Numbered from the stretch's first letter, positions 9,705 through 19,541 are shown. The stretch: 64,000 nucleotides of DNA from Christensenella sp. UBA4675 (GCA_002405165.1 DHLF01000001.1:62001-126000), one strand, 5' to 3'. Numbers and translations are program-made. Notes: generated by a model from the sequence alone, not told the origin.

Positions 9705-10362
9705 AGCCTGCGACGAAATTATCAAAGAAGGAAGAGTTAAAGTCAACGGAAAAGTAGCCGAAACGGGTTACGATGTAGACGAGTTTAACGATTCGGTCGT
9801 TTTTGACGGTAAAAAACTTTCGCTTAAACAAAAATTCGAATATTATATTATGAATAAGCCGAAAGGCTACATAACTTCCGTAAAAGACGATAAGGGTAGA
9901 AAAACCGTAATGGATTTACTTCCTAAAAACGTTGGAAGAATTTATCCTGTAGGAAGACTCGATTACGATACGGAAGGTTTACTTATTTTTACTAACGACG
10001 GAGATTTAACGAATAGATTAACTCATCCCAGAAACGAAGTAACCAAAACTTATCTTGTAAAAACGGAAACCCCTATTACCGAAGAAAAAGTAAACGTAAT
10101 TAGAAAAGGCGTTATAATAGACGGCGTAAAAACAAAAAAATGTAACGTAAGAATTATTGAAACGAATAAATCTTTTACGAAACTACACGTTACCATAAGC
10201 GAAGGAAGAAATAGGCAAGTAAGAAAAATGTTCGAAGCGGTGAACTGCAACGTCGATTTTTTAAAAAGAATAAAAATAGGCGAGCTTACTTTGCAAGGGT
10301 TGAATAGAGGAGAAGTAAGAAAACTATCCCCGCAAGAAATTGATTATTTAAAGAATTTATAA
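9658..10362 (+). CDS. rluB: 23S rRNA pseudouridine synthase RluB/RsuA family
   Basis: 234 residues. The N-terminal S4 RNA-binding domain (MRINKYLALCGVASRR) is followed by the RsuA/RluB catalytic domain. The catalytic Asp is in GRLDYDTEGLL and the conserved MNKPKGY and GRNRQVRKM motifs are present. RluB makes the pseudouridine near position 2605 of 23S rRNA; RluE or RsuA specificity cannot be excluded. It starts 47 bases inside the carboxypeptidase gene after GGAG, and its transcript ends at the hairpin at 10394-10418. Confidence 0.92.
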   Translation: MRINKYLALCGVASRRACDEIIKEGRVKVNGKVAETGYDVDEFNDSVVFDGKKLSLKQKFEYYIMNKPKGYITSVKDDKGRKTVMDLLPKNVGRIYPVGRLDYDTEGLLIFTNDGDLTNRLTHPRNEVTKTYLVKTETPITEEKVNVIRKGVIIDGVKTKKCNVRIIETNKSFTKLHVTISEGRNRQVRKMFEAVNCNVDFLKRIKIGELTLQGLNRGEVRKLSPQEIDYLKNL

Positions 10363-10393
10363 AGAATTTTAAAGATTTTTATATTTATAAAAC

Positions 10394-10427
10394 AAGCGTG
10401 TAGTTTTTCTACACGCTTTATTTTTTA
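10394..10427. terminator. Bidirectional terminator between rluB and the minus-strand gene
   Basis: A perfect 10-bp stem, AAGCGTGTAG (10394-10403) with CTACACGCTT (10409-10418), closes a five-T loop. A T-rich tract follows on the plus strand. It lies between convergent genes, so it probably ends both transcripts. Confidence 0.85.
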
Positions 10428-10432
10428 TACAA

Positions 10433-11218
10433 TTAAGCTTCGTCGTCCGAATCTTTATTTTCGATAAAATAAACTTCATCCGTTTGGTCAATCGGCGTTT
10501 TTTTCTTTTTCTTAAAAATATTTATTTTCTCAAAAAAAGCTTTGGTTTTTAATTTTCTTTCGGCTTTTTTTATAGCCTTTAATTCGGCTTTCTTCTCTTT
10601 TTTAGTTTGCGATTTTGCTTGTTTTATTTTTTGGGCTTTAAGCATAAGTTTTCTCTGCGTAACGGTAGGTTCAGCCATTTCAAAATCTTTACCGACAACT
10701 TTTAACACTTTGTTTACAGGCGTTAAAATTACGTTTACGTCGGCTTTTATGCCTTCTAAAATATAATTTGTTCTTATGCAAACAACTTTTATTAAAATTT
10801 CAAAAATAATTTGCAAAATAAACGCGACAATCATTAAAGCTGTTAATATAATAGAAAACGGCGTAGTTGCGGAGTAAAGCGAAGTTACCGCCGAAATACA
10901 CATAACTATACTGTATAATCTTACCGCTCTTTTAATATTTTTTAATATTTTTCCCGAAATTTTATAAAATTTATTTTTTATTACTCCTTCTTTAAAATCC
11001 ATTACGATTATAAAAAACGTCAAATAAAACAAGGTAAAACCGGTTAAAATAGCGTATAAAATTACGTACCACAGTTTAAAATCGTATTTACAACTTTTTA
11101 CAATTTCGTATATGGTATGCGTTAAATATATAATTTGCGTTAAAATTATTCTCACGGCGTCGTATCTGCGTAATTCTTTTACTGTTTCTTTTAACGCAAT
11201 TTGCGTACATTCGAACAT
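10433..11218 (-). CDS. Membrane protein with lysine-rich tail, unknown function
   Basis: 261 residues, no recognised family. Two or more hydrophobic stretches lie at about 50-75 and 100-145. The last 90 residues are strongly basic, dominated by KK/KA repeats, and then end in an acidic tip (DSDDEA). This suggests a membrane protein with a cytoplasmic nucleic-acid- or membrane-binding tail, but that is inference. The ATG at 11218 follows AAAAGGAG. It is monocistronic and faces rluB. Confidence 0.7.
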   Translation of the reverse strand: MFECTQIALKETVKELRRYDAVRIILTQIIYLTHTIYEIVKSCKYDFKLWYVILYAILTGFTLFYLTFFIIVMDFKEGVIKNKFYKISGKILKNIKRAVRLYSIVMCISAVTSLYSATTPFSIILTALMIVAFILQIIFEILIKVVCIRTNYILEGIKADVNVILTPVNKVLKVVGKDFEMAEPTVTQRKLMLKAQKIKQAKSQTKKEKKAELKAIKKAERKLKTKAFFEKINIFKKKKKTPIDQTDEVYFIENKDSDDEA

Positions 11219-11319
11219 AGCTTTCTCCTTTTTTATTTTAGAATATATTATTTTTTTAAAAAAGTCAAATCTCTGTTAAAAACAAGTATTTTGTTATAAA
11301 AAATGATTGCGTTTGCTAG

Positions 11320-11348
11320 TTGACTTATAATATTATTTAATATATAAT
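11320..11348 (+). promoter_or_regulatory. Promoter of the repeat lipoprotein gene
   Basis: TTGACT (11320-11325), a 17-base spacer and a perfect TATAAT (11343-11348), 39 bases before the start codon. The leader includes a small CGC-ATTTTT-GCG hairpin just before GGAGG. Confidence 0.75.
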
Positions 11349-11387
11349 AATAAAAGTTAAAAAACGCATTTTTGCGGAGGTAAAAAA

Positions 11388-14300
11388 ATGAAAAAGAAAT
11401 TTTTATTGATTTTTTTATTATTAACCTTAACATTTATTGCTTCGTTTGCATTTACGGGGTGTAACGGTTGTGGTTTGAAATCATATAGGATAACCATAAC
11501 GTGTTCTCCGGAAGAAGGCGGTAGCGTTACGGGACAAGGAATGTACAAAAAGGGAAGCGCTTATATTTTAAAAGCGACCCCGAATACTAATTACGTTTTC
11601 GATGGTTGGTATATGGGCGAAAGTAAATTGTCCGGAGACTTACAGTTTAGCGGAACGATGGGCGCGTTTAATATGCAATTAACCGCCAAATTTAACTATA
11701 ACGAAACAAACAGAACGCTTACGATTCACTTTAAAGACGATTTAGGGACAAAAATTGCCGAAGACAAAATAATTACTAAAAAGAAAGGCGAAAGTTATAA
11801 CGTTGCAATAGAAAATAAAGTTGGTTATACCGTAGATAAAACTTCTTTAAGCGGAGTGCTTAACGACAATACTACGGTTACTGTTACTTATACAAGAAAA
11901 TCTTATAAATTGGTGATAAATTGTAAAGATGAAAACAAAGACGATTTAGGAAACGTCGAAAATAATTTTAGATACGGCGATAGATATTCGTTTGATTTAA
12001 ACGGAAAAATAGACTATTACAAACCGCAAATATCCAACATAGAAGGCATAATCGATATAAACAATTCGCTTCTTGCGGGACAATTAAATAATTCTGTTTT
12101 AAAAATAGACGCAACGTTTATTCCTAAAACTTATAAAATTAATTTTAAATTAATCGATGAAAACGGCGAAATTATTTCCGGTCAAACACAACCTTCGGAA
12201 TATAAAAAATATTTAGAAAGTTATCGTTTTGTTCCCAAGGATATAGATGGTTGGGTAAAAGGGGTAGAATTCGTTGAAGGAACTTTAACTCTTAACGACG
12301 CTTTATTAGGTGAGCAACTAACTAACAAACAAAATGAATTAACGATTACTTTCGTATACGTTTCCTTAACTAAACCTAGAACTATTCCCGTTAAATACGT
12401 TAACGCAATAGGCAAAAAAATAAAAGAAGATACTTCCGTTACGGAAGAAATTGGAAACAACGGAGAAGTCGACGTAATAGAAATAGAAGATTATTTTATC
12501 GACGTTGCAAAAATGACGGAAATTTACGGAGAAAAATTTAATTCTTCCGAAAATAAGCTTTCGTTTACCATGGTATCAGATAAAGATTTTTGTATTACTT
12601 TATACTATAAAAGTAAAACGGTTACTCTCACTATTAATTATTTAAAAGAAGACGGTAGCGTAATAGCTAATCAATATACTCAAACTATAGACTATAATTC
12701 GTCTTATAACGTAACTAGTCCTACGGTTAAAGGATATTCTCCCGATAAACCCGTAGTTAGCGGAACGGTACAAAAAACCGACGTTTCTATAACGGTTACG
12801 TATACTGCCAAAAAATTTAAGGTAACGGTAAATTACTACTATAAGGGAACTACTACCGTGGCTTCTCCGCAAAAAGTATTTAATTCCGTAGCGTTTGGCT
12901 CTACGTTTACGCTTGCTTCTCCCGAAATAGAAGGTTATAAACCCGATATTGCGGTAGTAAATTTTGTTTTAAACGAAGAAAACGATAAAACGATAAACGT
13001 TTATTACGAAGCGCAAAGTTATAGACTTACAGTAAAATACGTTTCTGACGTAGAAGGATTTACTTGTCCCGCAACCGTAACGAAAATTTTAAAATACAAC
13101 GAGTCGTACGAAGTCGTTTCTCCCCAATATTATGGTTTATCGGCAAGTCCGAAAGTTGTATCGGGAAAGAAAAAAGCATATGACGAAGAAATTACGGTAA
13201 CTTACAGTATTGGTCAATTTACGGTCTGGTTTAATTATTTTTACGAAAACAAAAAAGTCGGAACTAATTATTTTGGACTAAGCTTTAACAATAAATCCCA
13301 TTCGATAGGCGTATCAAGCGTAATAATTAACGACGGGTTAGGTTATAAAATAAATTATACTTCGTTTGAAGCGATGATAATTTATCAGAATAATCAAACA
13401 AGTATAAAAGTTTACGGAATTAAAAAAGACTCTTCTAAAATAGATTTAACTAATACTATTAACGATAAAGCGTTCGACTCGGGATTTGTAGAATGCAATA
13501 TAACGGCGGAAAAGATAATGTCTACCGTTACGCTAAATTATATTTGCGAAGGAAATCGCGATAACGTTTTAGTAACCACAAGATTTACAAAACAATACGG
13601 TGAAGTTATAACTATTGACAAAACGTATGCGGTTGGTTATGTTTACGTTGGCGATAAAACGAAATATAAATTTACCGATAAAGACGAAACTTTATATTTG
13701 GATTGCATTAGTGTGGAAAAAACCGTTAAAGTTTTGTATTTTGACGATGCAGGCAACGAAATTTCTCCTTCGGTAAAAAATACTTATAAATACAACGAAC
13801 AATTTAACATTGTATCGCCTACGTTTGATTGTTACGTTCCCGATGAAACGGTTATTAAAGGTACGGTTCAATTATCGAACTTAACGTTTATCGTAACTTA
13901 TACCGTTCAGTGGGACGTAGACGATAACAACGCTTTAATAATTGATAGCGTAGACGATTTAGTTGAATTATCTAATCATCCGATATTGTGGAATAGGGAT
14001 ATTACTATTACTAAAGATTTAGATTTAAGTTCTACCGCGTTAACTCCCATAGGAAATAACGAAACCGTATTTTCGGGTAACGTAATAGGTAATAAATCTA
14101 TAATCAAAAATTTAAGCATAACAAATGAAAACGTAATCAAAAAGACCAGCGTGGTAAACGGAGAAAACATTGTTTACGGATATGCGGGGTTGTTTGGATG
14201 TTTATCGGGTAGTGTTTCCGATTTAACTATTGAAAACGCAATAATAAACGTTGACTTGGGTATAACCACTAAAACTACGCTTTACGGCGGAATTTTATGC

Positions 14301-14681
14301 GGTTTATATTCTAACGACGGAACTGTCGGCGCAATTAGCAACGTAAATGTAAGCGGAACTATTACCGTTAACGCGTATAATTGCGTCGTAGGCGGAATAA
14401 TTGGCTTTAACTCCGATATAGATAGTGAAATAAGTAACTGTACCGCTACCGTAACGATAAATAACGGTAATTGCAATTACGCACAAGTAGGCGGAATAAG
14501 CGGATATGAAGTAATGAGTAATATTCACGATTGTACCGTAACTTTAACGACTACTTTCGTTGAAGGCGCTAACGTGTTCGTCGGTGGAATTGCAGGAGAA
14601 AGCGTAAACGGCGTTATACATACCAACAAATGTAACGTATCAAACGTTTGCGGAAAACAAAATAACACGATAATATATTAA
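11388..14681 (+). CDS. Large surface lipoprotein with MucBP-like and GLUG repeats
   Basis: 1097 residues. A lipoprotein signal peptide ends at a lipobox-like FTGC (Cys about residue 25). Next comes an InlB-B/Listeria-type repeat (EGGSVTGQG...FDGWY). About eight to nine MucBP-like beta repeats then run to about residue 835. Each opens with a valine-rich strand and a D-x-x-G turn and ends with a pattern such as VTVTYT (for example SVIANQYTQTIDYN, GYSPDKPVVSGT). The final 250 residues contain GLUG-type repeats (YGGILCGL, VGGIIGFN, VGGISGYE, VGGIAGES). There is no LPXTG motif, so anchoring is by lipid. It is probably an adhesin or glycan-binding surface protein. Confidence 0.85.
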   Translation: MKKKFLLIFLLLTLTFIASFAFTGCNGCGLKSYRITITCSPEEGGSVTGQGMYKKGSAYILKATPNTNYVFDGWYMGESKLSGDLQFSGTMGAFNMQLTAKFNYNETNRTLTIHFKDDLGTKIAEDKIITKKKGESYNVAIENKVGYTVDKTSLSGVLNDNTTVTVTYTRKSYKLVINCKDENKDDLGNVENNFRYGDRYSFDLNGKIDYYKPQISNIEGIIDINNSLLAGQLNNSVLKIDATFIPKTYKINFKLIDENGEIISGQTQPSEYKKYLESYRFVPKDIDGWVKGVEFVEGTLTLNDALLGEQLTNKQNELTITFVYVSLTKPRTIPVKYVNAIGKKIKEDTSVTEEIGNNGEVDVIEIEDYFIDVAKMTEIYGEKFNSSENKLSFTMVSDKDFCITLYYKSKTVTLTINYLKEDGSVIANQYTQTIDYNSSYNVTSPTVKGYSPDKPVVSGTVQKTDVSITVTYTAKKFKVTVNYYYKGTTTVASPQKVFNSVAFGSTFTLASPEIEGYKPDIAVVNFVLNEENDKTINVYYEAQSYRLTVKYVSDVEGFTCPATVTKILKYNESYEVVSPQYYGLSASPKVVSGKKKAYDEEITVTYSIGQFTVWFNYFYENKKVGTNYFGLSFNNKSHSIGVSSVIINDGLGYKINYTSFEAMIIYQNNQTSIKVYGIKKDSSKIDLTNTINDKAFDSGFVECNITAEKIMSTVTLNYICEGNRDNVLVTTRFTKQYGEVITIDKTYAVGYVYVGDKTKYKFTDKDETLYLDCISVEKTVKVLYFDDAGNEISPSVKNTYKYNEQFNIVSPTFDCYVPDETVIKGTVQLSNLTFIVTYTVQWDVDDNNALIIDSVDDLVELSNHPILWNRDITITKDLDLSSTALTPIGNNETVFSGNVIGNKSIIKNLSITNENVIKKTSVVNGENIVYGYAGLFGCLSGSVSDLTIENAIINVDLGITTKTTLYGGILCGLYSNDGTVGAISNVNVSGTITVNAYNCVVGGIIGFNSDIDSEISNCTATVTINNGNCNYAQVGGISGYEVMSNIHDCTVTLTTTFVEGANVFVGGIAGESVNGVIHTNKCNVSNVCGKQNNTIIY

Positions 14682-14703
14682 GATAAATCTTTAAGGTGTA
14701 ATA

Positions 14704-15513
14704 ATGAGCGAAAATTGTACGCACGATTGTAGTTCTTGCGGAGAAGAGTGTTCTTCGAGAATAACTACTGAAAAATTAAACGAACTTTCCAAAGTTAAAA
14801 AAGTTTATGCGGTAGTAAGCGGGAAAGGCGGAGTAGGAAAGTCTTTGATAACGGGGCTTTTATCCGTCCTTGCCCAAAGAAACGGCTTAAAAACCGCTAT
14901 TTTAGACGCAGATTTAACGGGACCGTCGATTCCCAAAATGTTCGGTTTAAAAGAAAAAGCTATCGGAACGGAAATGGGAATACTTCCCGTAAAAACCAAA
15001 ACGGGGATAGACGTAATGAGTATAAATTTACTTCTAGAAAACGATACCGACCCCGTAGTTTGGAGAGGTCCCGTTTTAGCAGGAACCGTTAAACAATTTT
15101 ATACCGACGTAATTTGGCAAGACGAAGACGTTATGTTTATAGATATGCCCCCGGGGACGGGAGATATAAATTTAACCGTTTTTCAATCAATAAAACTAGA
15201 CGGAATAATTATAGTTACTTCTCCCCAGCAATTAGTATCCATGATAGTTGAAAAAGCCGTAAAAATGGCAAATATTATGGGTGTAAAGATACTTGGGATT
15301 GTAGAAAATATGTCTTATTTCGTTTGTCCTAATTGCGGAGAAAAACACTATATTTACGGTGAAAGCCATATAAAAGAAATAGCCAAAGAACACGGAATAA
15401 ATTTGGTTGCGCAAGTTCCGTTCGATAAAGATTTTGCTTCTTTATGCGACAAAGGCTTAATTGAACTTACAAAAAGCAACTATTTAGACGAATTTATAAA
15501 GGAAATTTTATAA
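14704..15513 (+). CDS. Mrp/NBP35-family Fe-S carrier ATPase
   Basis: 269 residues. A cysteine-rich N terminus (C-x3-C-x2-C-x3-C around residues 5-16) precedes the deviant Walker A GKGGVGKS and the DMPPGTGD motif of Mrp/ApbC proteins. A C-terminal CPNCG supplies the cluster-binding CxxC. The family carries and transfers Fe-S clusters in the cytoplasm. It is followed after four bases by a cysteine-motif protein, which fits a redox or cofactor role. Confidence 0.93.
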   Translation: MSENCTHDCSSCGEECSSRITTEKLNELSKVKKVYAVVSGKGGVGKSLITGLLSVLAQRNGLKTAILDADLTGPSIPKMFGLKEKAIGTEMGILPVKTKTGIDVMSINLLLENDTDPVVWRGPVLAGTVKQFYTDVIWQDEDVMFIDMPPGTGDINLTVFQSIKLDGIIIVTSPQQLVSMIVEKAVKMANIMGVKILGIVENMSYFVCPNCGEKHYIYGESHIKEIAKEHGINLVAQVPFDKDFASLCDKGLIELTKSNYLDEFIKEIL

Positions 15514-15517
15514 TTTT

Positions 15518-15946
15518 ATGAACGAAAGAGTAAAAATTGCCGTCGATTCTTTTAGAAACGGTTATAACTGCGCTCAATCCGTATTAGTAGCTTTTTCCGA
15601 TTTAACGGGTTTTAAAAGCGAAGATTTATTAGCTATGGGTTCTGCATTAGGCGGTGGTTTTTGTCGTACCAGAAATTTATGCGGAGCGGTAAACGCCGTA
15701 GGAATTTTGTACGGACTTATTACAAAAACGGACGATAAAGCCAAAGCGTACGGCGATATGCAAACCATGATTGCAAAATTTTTAATGAAATACGGGTCGC
15801 TAAACTGCGGAGATTTGTTAAAAGGCGTTCCCGTAACGAAAGGGTGTGTTCCGCAAGAAAGAACCGAGAAGTATTATGCCGAAAGACCTTGCGAAAGAAT
15901 AATAGAAGATTGTGTTAAAATTTTGCAGGAGTATTTTAAATGCTGA
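15518..15946 (+). CDS. C_GCAxxG_C_C family protein
   Basis: 142 residues. It shows the spaced cysteine pattern of the C_GCAxxG_C_C family: YNCAQSV at the start, GGGFC and LCGAVNAVG in the middle, and later NCGDLL, KGCVPQ, PCERII and EDCVKIL. The family is a putative redox or metal protein often seen near electron-transfer genes; no reaction is established. It overlaps the protease gene by seven bases. Confidence 0.9.
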   Translation: MNERVKIAVDSFRNGYNCAQSVLVAFSDLTGFKSEDLLAMGSALGGGFCRTRNLCGAVNAVGILYGLITKTDDKAKAYGDMQTMIAKFLMKYGSLNCGDLLKGVPVTKGCVPQERTEKYYAERPCERIIEDCVKILQEYFKC

Positions 15947-16641
15947 TTTCGCAATTGACTTCCATAGAAGGGTTTTTAAGCGTTTTATCGAGCATAATAG
16001 CTATTTCTATCGTAATGACGGTTCACGAGTTCGCTCACGCGTTCGTCGCGGTAAAATGCGGGGACGATACGCCTAAAAGATACGGAAGGCTATCTTTAAA
16101 TCCTATTTGCCATTTTGATTTAACGGGATTCGTAATGCTAATTTTAATAGGCTTCGGATGGGCTAAACCCGTTCCGTTTAATCCGAATAATTTTAAAAAT
16201 AGAAAAAGAGATACGGCTTTTGTTTCTATTGCGGGGGTAGTTTCTAATTTGATAGGGGCGTTTATTTGTTATCCGCTTTTATTACTAAGCTTAAAATTGC
16301 CCGATATTCTGCTTTTCGACGAAATTATTTTTTATACGCTACTTTACTGCTTTAATATAAACTTATGTTTGTTCGTATTTAACTTAATACCTTGTTTTCC
16401 GTTAGACGGTTTTGTTTTTATTTCAACTTTAATAGATAAGAAGAGTAAAATTCTTGACTTTTTGTACGAAAAAGGGTATAAAATTTTATTGATAATACTT
16501 TTGTTTAGTTTTATCGCAAGAAATTTAGCGGATATAAATTCTAATTTTGCATATTTAGATATTTTTGGTAAATTTATGAATTTTTTTGTAAATTTATTAG
16601 CAAAACCGATAATAAAATTTTGGTCATTACTGATTAAATAA
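15940..16641 (+). CDS. Site-2 protease-like membrane metalloprotease (M50)
   Basis: 233 residues and several membrane helices. The zinc motif HEFAH (HExxH) lies in the first helix region and the third ligand region is NLIPCFPLDGF, matching the NPxPLDG-type motif with small changes. It belongs to the short single-domain group of M50 proteases found just before scpA in many Firmicutes. Its substrate is unknown. The ATG follows GGAG inside the preceding gene. Confidence 0.88.
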   Translation: MLISQLTSIEGFLSVLSSIIAISIVMTVHEFAHAFVAVKCGDDTPKRYGRLSLNPICHFDLTGFVMLILIGFGWAKPVPFNPNNFKNRKRDTAFVSIAGVVSNLIGAFICYPLLLLSLKLPDILLFDEIIFYTLLYCFNINLCLFVFNLIPCFPLDGFVFISTLIDKKSKILDFLYEKGYKILLIILLFSFIARNLADINSNFAYLDIFGKFMNFFVNLLAKPIIKFWSLLIK

Positions 16642-16652
16642 AGGAGAAAAAA

Positions 16653-17504
16653 TTGATAGAAGAAAATTCCTTACAAAACGTCGATAACAGCGAGCAAAAT
16701 ATTTCGGACGAAGAGCTTTTTAACTACGTCGACGAATGTAGAATTTCGTTAGACGTAAACGATAAAACGATAGACGAACCGTTAGAAGTTTTGCTTATTT
16801 TAATAAAAGAAGCAAAAATCGCGGTAGAAGATATATTTATTTCAAAAGTTACAGAACAATTTTTAGCTTACGTTGAAAGGTTAAAAGATAAAAATATAGA
16901 AGAATTGAGCAGTTATTTGGTAATTGCGTCTAAAATTCTTGAAATTAAAGCGAGAGCTTTACTTCCTATCGTTGACGAAGAAACCGATTCTTATGATTAT
17001 TCGGAAGACGAAGACGCAGTTGATTTAATAAATAGAATCAACGAATACGAAATGTTTAAACAAGCGGGCGAAAAGCTTAAAGCTCAAGAAATGCTCGATA
17101 GGTTTTATAAAGAACCCGACGAATCTACTACGGAAGTAAAAGTGGTGTTTAACGATTTTAATATCGATAAACTAGTACAAGCTTTCAGCGAAGTAATGCT
17201 TAGGTATAATTTAGGACAAACAAAGCGTAAAGACGTAAAAGAAATCCCCAGCGAAGAATACAGTGAAGATAAAAAAATTAGATTTGTAAGCGATTATCTT
17301 AAAGAAAAACAATCTTGTTCGTTTTTTGAATTGTTTAACGAAGATTCTCCGCTTGCTGAAATAATAACTACCTTTAAGGTTATGTTAGAATTGATTAAAT
17401 TACAATGTATAGGCGTTGAACAAAATAACGTTTACGATGATATAACGCTTACTTTTAAAAGAGAATGGAGTGAAGAAGATGGAAGAATTGAAGACAACGG
17501 TTGA
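16653..17504 (+). CDS. scpA: Segregation and condensation protein A
   Basis: 283 residues, acidic. Conserved ScpA blocks are present: EPLEVLLILIKEAKI near the N terminus (usually FEGPLDLLLHLI), then SSYLVIASKILEIKARALLP, and a C-terminal winged helix. ScpA is the kleisin that bridges the Smc dimer heads. I use the TTG at 16653, which follows AAGGAG by six bases; no ATG fits. It overlaps scpB by 26 bases. Confidence 0.93.
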   Translation: MIEENSLQNVDNSEQNISDEELFNYVDECRISLDVNDKTIDEPLEVLLILIKEAKIAVEDIFISKVTEQFLAYVERLKDKNIEELSSYLVIASKILEIKARALLPIVDEETDSYDYSEDEDAVDLINRINEYEMFKQAGEKLKAQEMLDRFYKEPDESTTEVKVVFNDFNIDKLVQAFSEVMLRYNLGQTKRKDVKEIPSEEYSEDKKIRFVSDYLKEKQSCSFFELFNEDSPLAEIITTFKVMLELIKLQCIGVEQNNVYDDITLTFKREWSEEDGRIEDNG

Positions 17505-18129
17505 AGCGATTATTTTCGTTTCCGGTAACCCTATTTCAGCCAAAGATATTTCGGATAAACTCGGTTGCACCGAAAAAGAAGTTTTAAGAATTGCGGAACA
17601 GTTAAAAAAAGAAAAATATTCCGAAAACGACGGAATAAATCTATTGATTTACAATAAAAAATTACAATTTTGTTCTAATCCTAAACTTGCCGACAAAGTT
17701 TCGGAAGTTTTAAATCCCATTAGAGAAAGAGAACTTTCTAAAAGCATGTTGGAAGTTGCTGCAATAGTAGCGTACAAGCAACCTGTTACGAGAGCGGAAT
17801 TAGAATACATAAGGGGCGCTAACAGCGAATATGCCGTTCAAACGCTTTTAAGGCTCGGAATTATAGAAATAACGGGTAAAAGAGACGTTATAGGTCATCC
17901 TGCTGAATTTGGCACTACTGACGAGTTTTTAAAGAAATTCCAAATAAATTCTTTAAGCGAACTTCCCGATTTTGAAGAAATGATGAAGAAAATCAACGAA
18001 ATGGAAGAAGAAAAAGATAACTATCTTTATAAAAAAGACGTGTATACGCCAGATGACGAATCCCTTGCATTGGACGAATCGGCTATTACTTCCGAAATAC
18101 TTAAAGAAGACGGCGATATGGTCGTTTAA
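17479..18129 (+). CDS. scpB: Segregation and condensation protein B
   Basis: 216 residues, two winged-helix domains. VEAIIFVSGNPIS opens the protein and SMLEVAAIVAYKQPVTRAELEYIRGANSEYAV follows in short conserved pieces. ScpB dimerises and wraps ScpA in the Smc complex. The ATG at 17479 has GGAG eight bases upstream, so I prefer it to the GTG at 17470. The normal downstream partners (ytfI, ytfJ, dac, rluB) lie 8-10 kb away instead. The gene ends at a strong hairpin. Confidence 0.93.
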   Translation: MEELKTTVEAIIFVSGNPISAKDISDKLGCTEKEVLRIAEQLKKEKYSENDGINLLIYNKKLQFCSNPKLADKVSEVLNPIRERELSKSMLEVAAIVAYKQPVTRAELEYIRGANSEYAVQTLLRLGIIEITGKRDVIGHPAEFGTTDEFLKKFQINSLSELPDFEEMMKKINEMEEEKDNYLYKKDVYTPDDESLALDESAITSEILKEDGDMVV

Positions 18130-18149
18130 AATAATAATTTGCAAAAATG

Positions 18150-18179
18150 TAGCTCGACGAAAAGTCGAGCTATTTTTTA
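18150..18179 (+). terminator. Terminator after scpB
   Basis: A 9-bp perfect stem, TAGCTCGAC (18150-18158) with GTCGAGCTA (18164-18172), a GAAAA loop and a following run of T. Confidence 0.9.
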
Positions 18180-18290
18180 TTTGTTCATATTTAAAAAAAC
18201 CGTGATATTTTCATCGCTTATTCTATTTTAAACGTCTATCGACTCAGCCAATGAAAAATGAATATATTTTTAATAAGTATAATAAATATA

Positions 18291-19541
18291 CTATTTTTTA
18301 ATGTATTCGATAAAATCATCGAATTTAGTCGCGTTTTTACGTTTAATAATTATTTCTGCCAAAACAACTTCGTCAAAGTATTTTTCAGTTGATTTTTCAC
18401 AATATTTTTTTCGCTTTAAATATTCGTCGATTTTATCATACGGTAGATTAAATTTAAGTTTTAAATAATCTTCGTATAAAATTTCTCTAATTTTAATTTT
18501 TAAATCGTCAAGACCGGTTCCTGTTTTTGCCGAAATAACTACAGTGTTTATGGGCGGATAAAAAGTTGATTCGTCGCATTTATTAAATACGGTTAATATT
18601 TTAGCTTTACAACCTATTTCTTCCAAAACTTTTACCGTAGTGTTTATTTGTTCGTTAAAATCTTGAGTTAAATCACATACGTTTAAAAGTAAATCTGCCT
18701 CTAATGCTACGGAAAGGGTCGATTTAAAAGCTTCGATGAGCGTTGTGGGTATATTTTTAATAAAACCTACCGTATCGAAAATAATTACGTTAAAATCGCC
18801 CAAATCCAAGTTTACGCCTTTTATATCCAACGTGGCGAAAAGTTTATTTTCGCCGTGTAAATCGCAGTCGGTAAGTTTATTTAAAAGGGTAGTTTTGCCT
18901 GAATTAGTATATCCGACTAACGCAACGCTTTTAACCCCGTCTTTTTTTCTTCTGTTTATTTGTAAATCTCTCGTTTTAGAAAGTTTTTCAAGAGCTTTTT
19001 CTAAATATAAAATTCTAGTTTTTATATGTCTTCTATCGGTTTCTAACTTACTTTCTCCCGGTCCGCGAGTTCCTATTCCACCGCCAAGCCTTGATAAAGA
19101 CGCGCCTTTACCTTTTAGTCTAGGGTAAAGTCTTTTTAACTGAGCAAGTTCAACTTGTAATTTTCCTTCTCCCGTAACTGCGTTTAAGGCAAATATATCT
19201 AAAATAAGGGTAGTCCTGTCAATTACTTTAACGCCTAATATTTCAGATATATTTATTGTTTGCGAAGGAGTTAAATCTCCGTCGAATATTGCGCAGTCAA
19301 TTTCGTTATTTTTTATAAACTCCAAAATCTCGTAAAGCTTTCCGATTCCGAAATACGTCGCAGGATTAATCTCTTTTATATTTTGAATAAAAACTTCTAA
19401 AACAATAGATTTTGCCGTTTTTGCAAGAGAAATTATTTCTTCGTCAAAGCAAGTAGTTAAAACAATCGCTCTTTCATAATTTCTAATATTTTCTAAGGAA
19501 TTATCTATATTTTTTAAATCTTTTATGTTTTCAGTTTTCAT
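18291..19541 (-). CDS. hflX: GTPase HflX
   Basis: 416 residues. The N-terminal HflX domain ends with the conserved GxGxRGPGESKLETDRR segment. The G domain has GYTNSGKTT (Walker A), DTVGFI (G3) and NKCD (G4). HflX splits stalled 70S ribosomes under stress. It overlaps the recombinase gene by 11 bases and is therefore probably cotranscribed from the promoter at 20767-20795. Confidence 0.95.
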   Translation of the reverse strand: MKTENIKDLKNIDNSLENIRNYERAIVLTTCFDEEIISLAKTAKSIVLEVFIQNIKEINPATYFGIGKLYEILEFIKNNEIDCAIFDGDLTPSQTINISEILGVKVIDRTTLILDIFALNAVTGEGKLQVELAQLKRLYPRLKGKGASLSRLGGGIGTRGPGESKLETDRRHIKTRILYLEKALEKLSKTRDLQINRRKKDGVKSVALVGYTNSGKTTLLNKLTDCDLHGENKLFATLDIKGVNLDLGDFNVIIFDTVGFIKNIPTTLIEAFKSTLSVALEADLLLNVCDLTQDFNEQINTTVKVLEEIGCKAKILTVFNKCDESTFYPPINTVVISAKTGTGLDDLKIKIREILYEDYLKLKFNLPYDKIDEYLKRKKYCEKSTEKYFDEVVLAEIIIKRKNATKFDDFIEYIKK

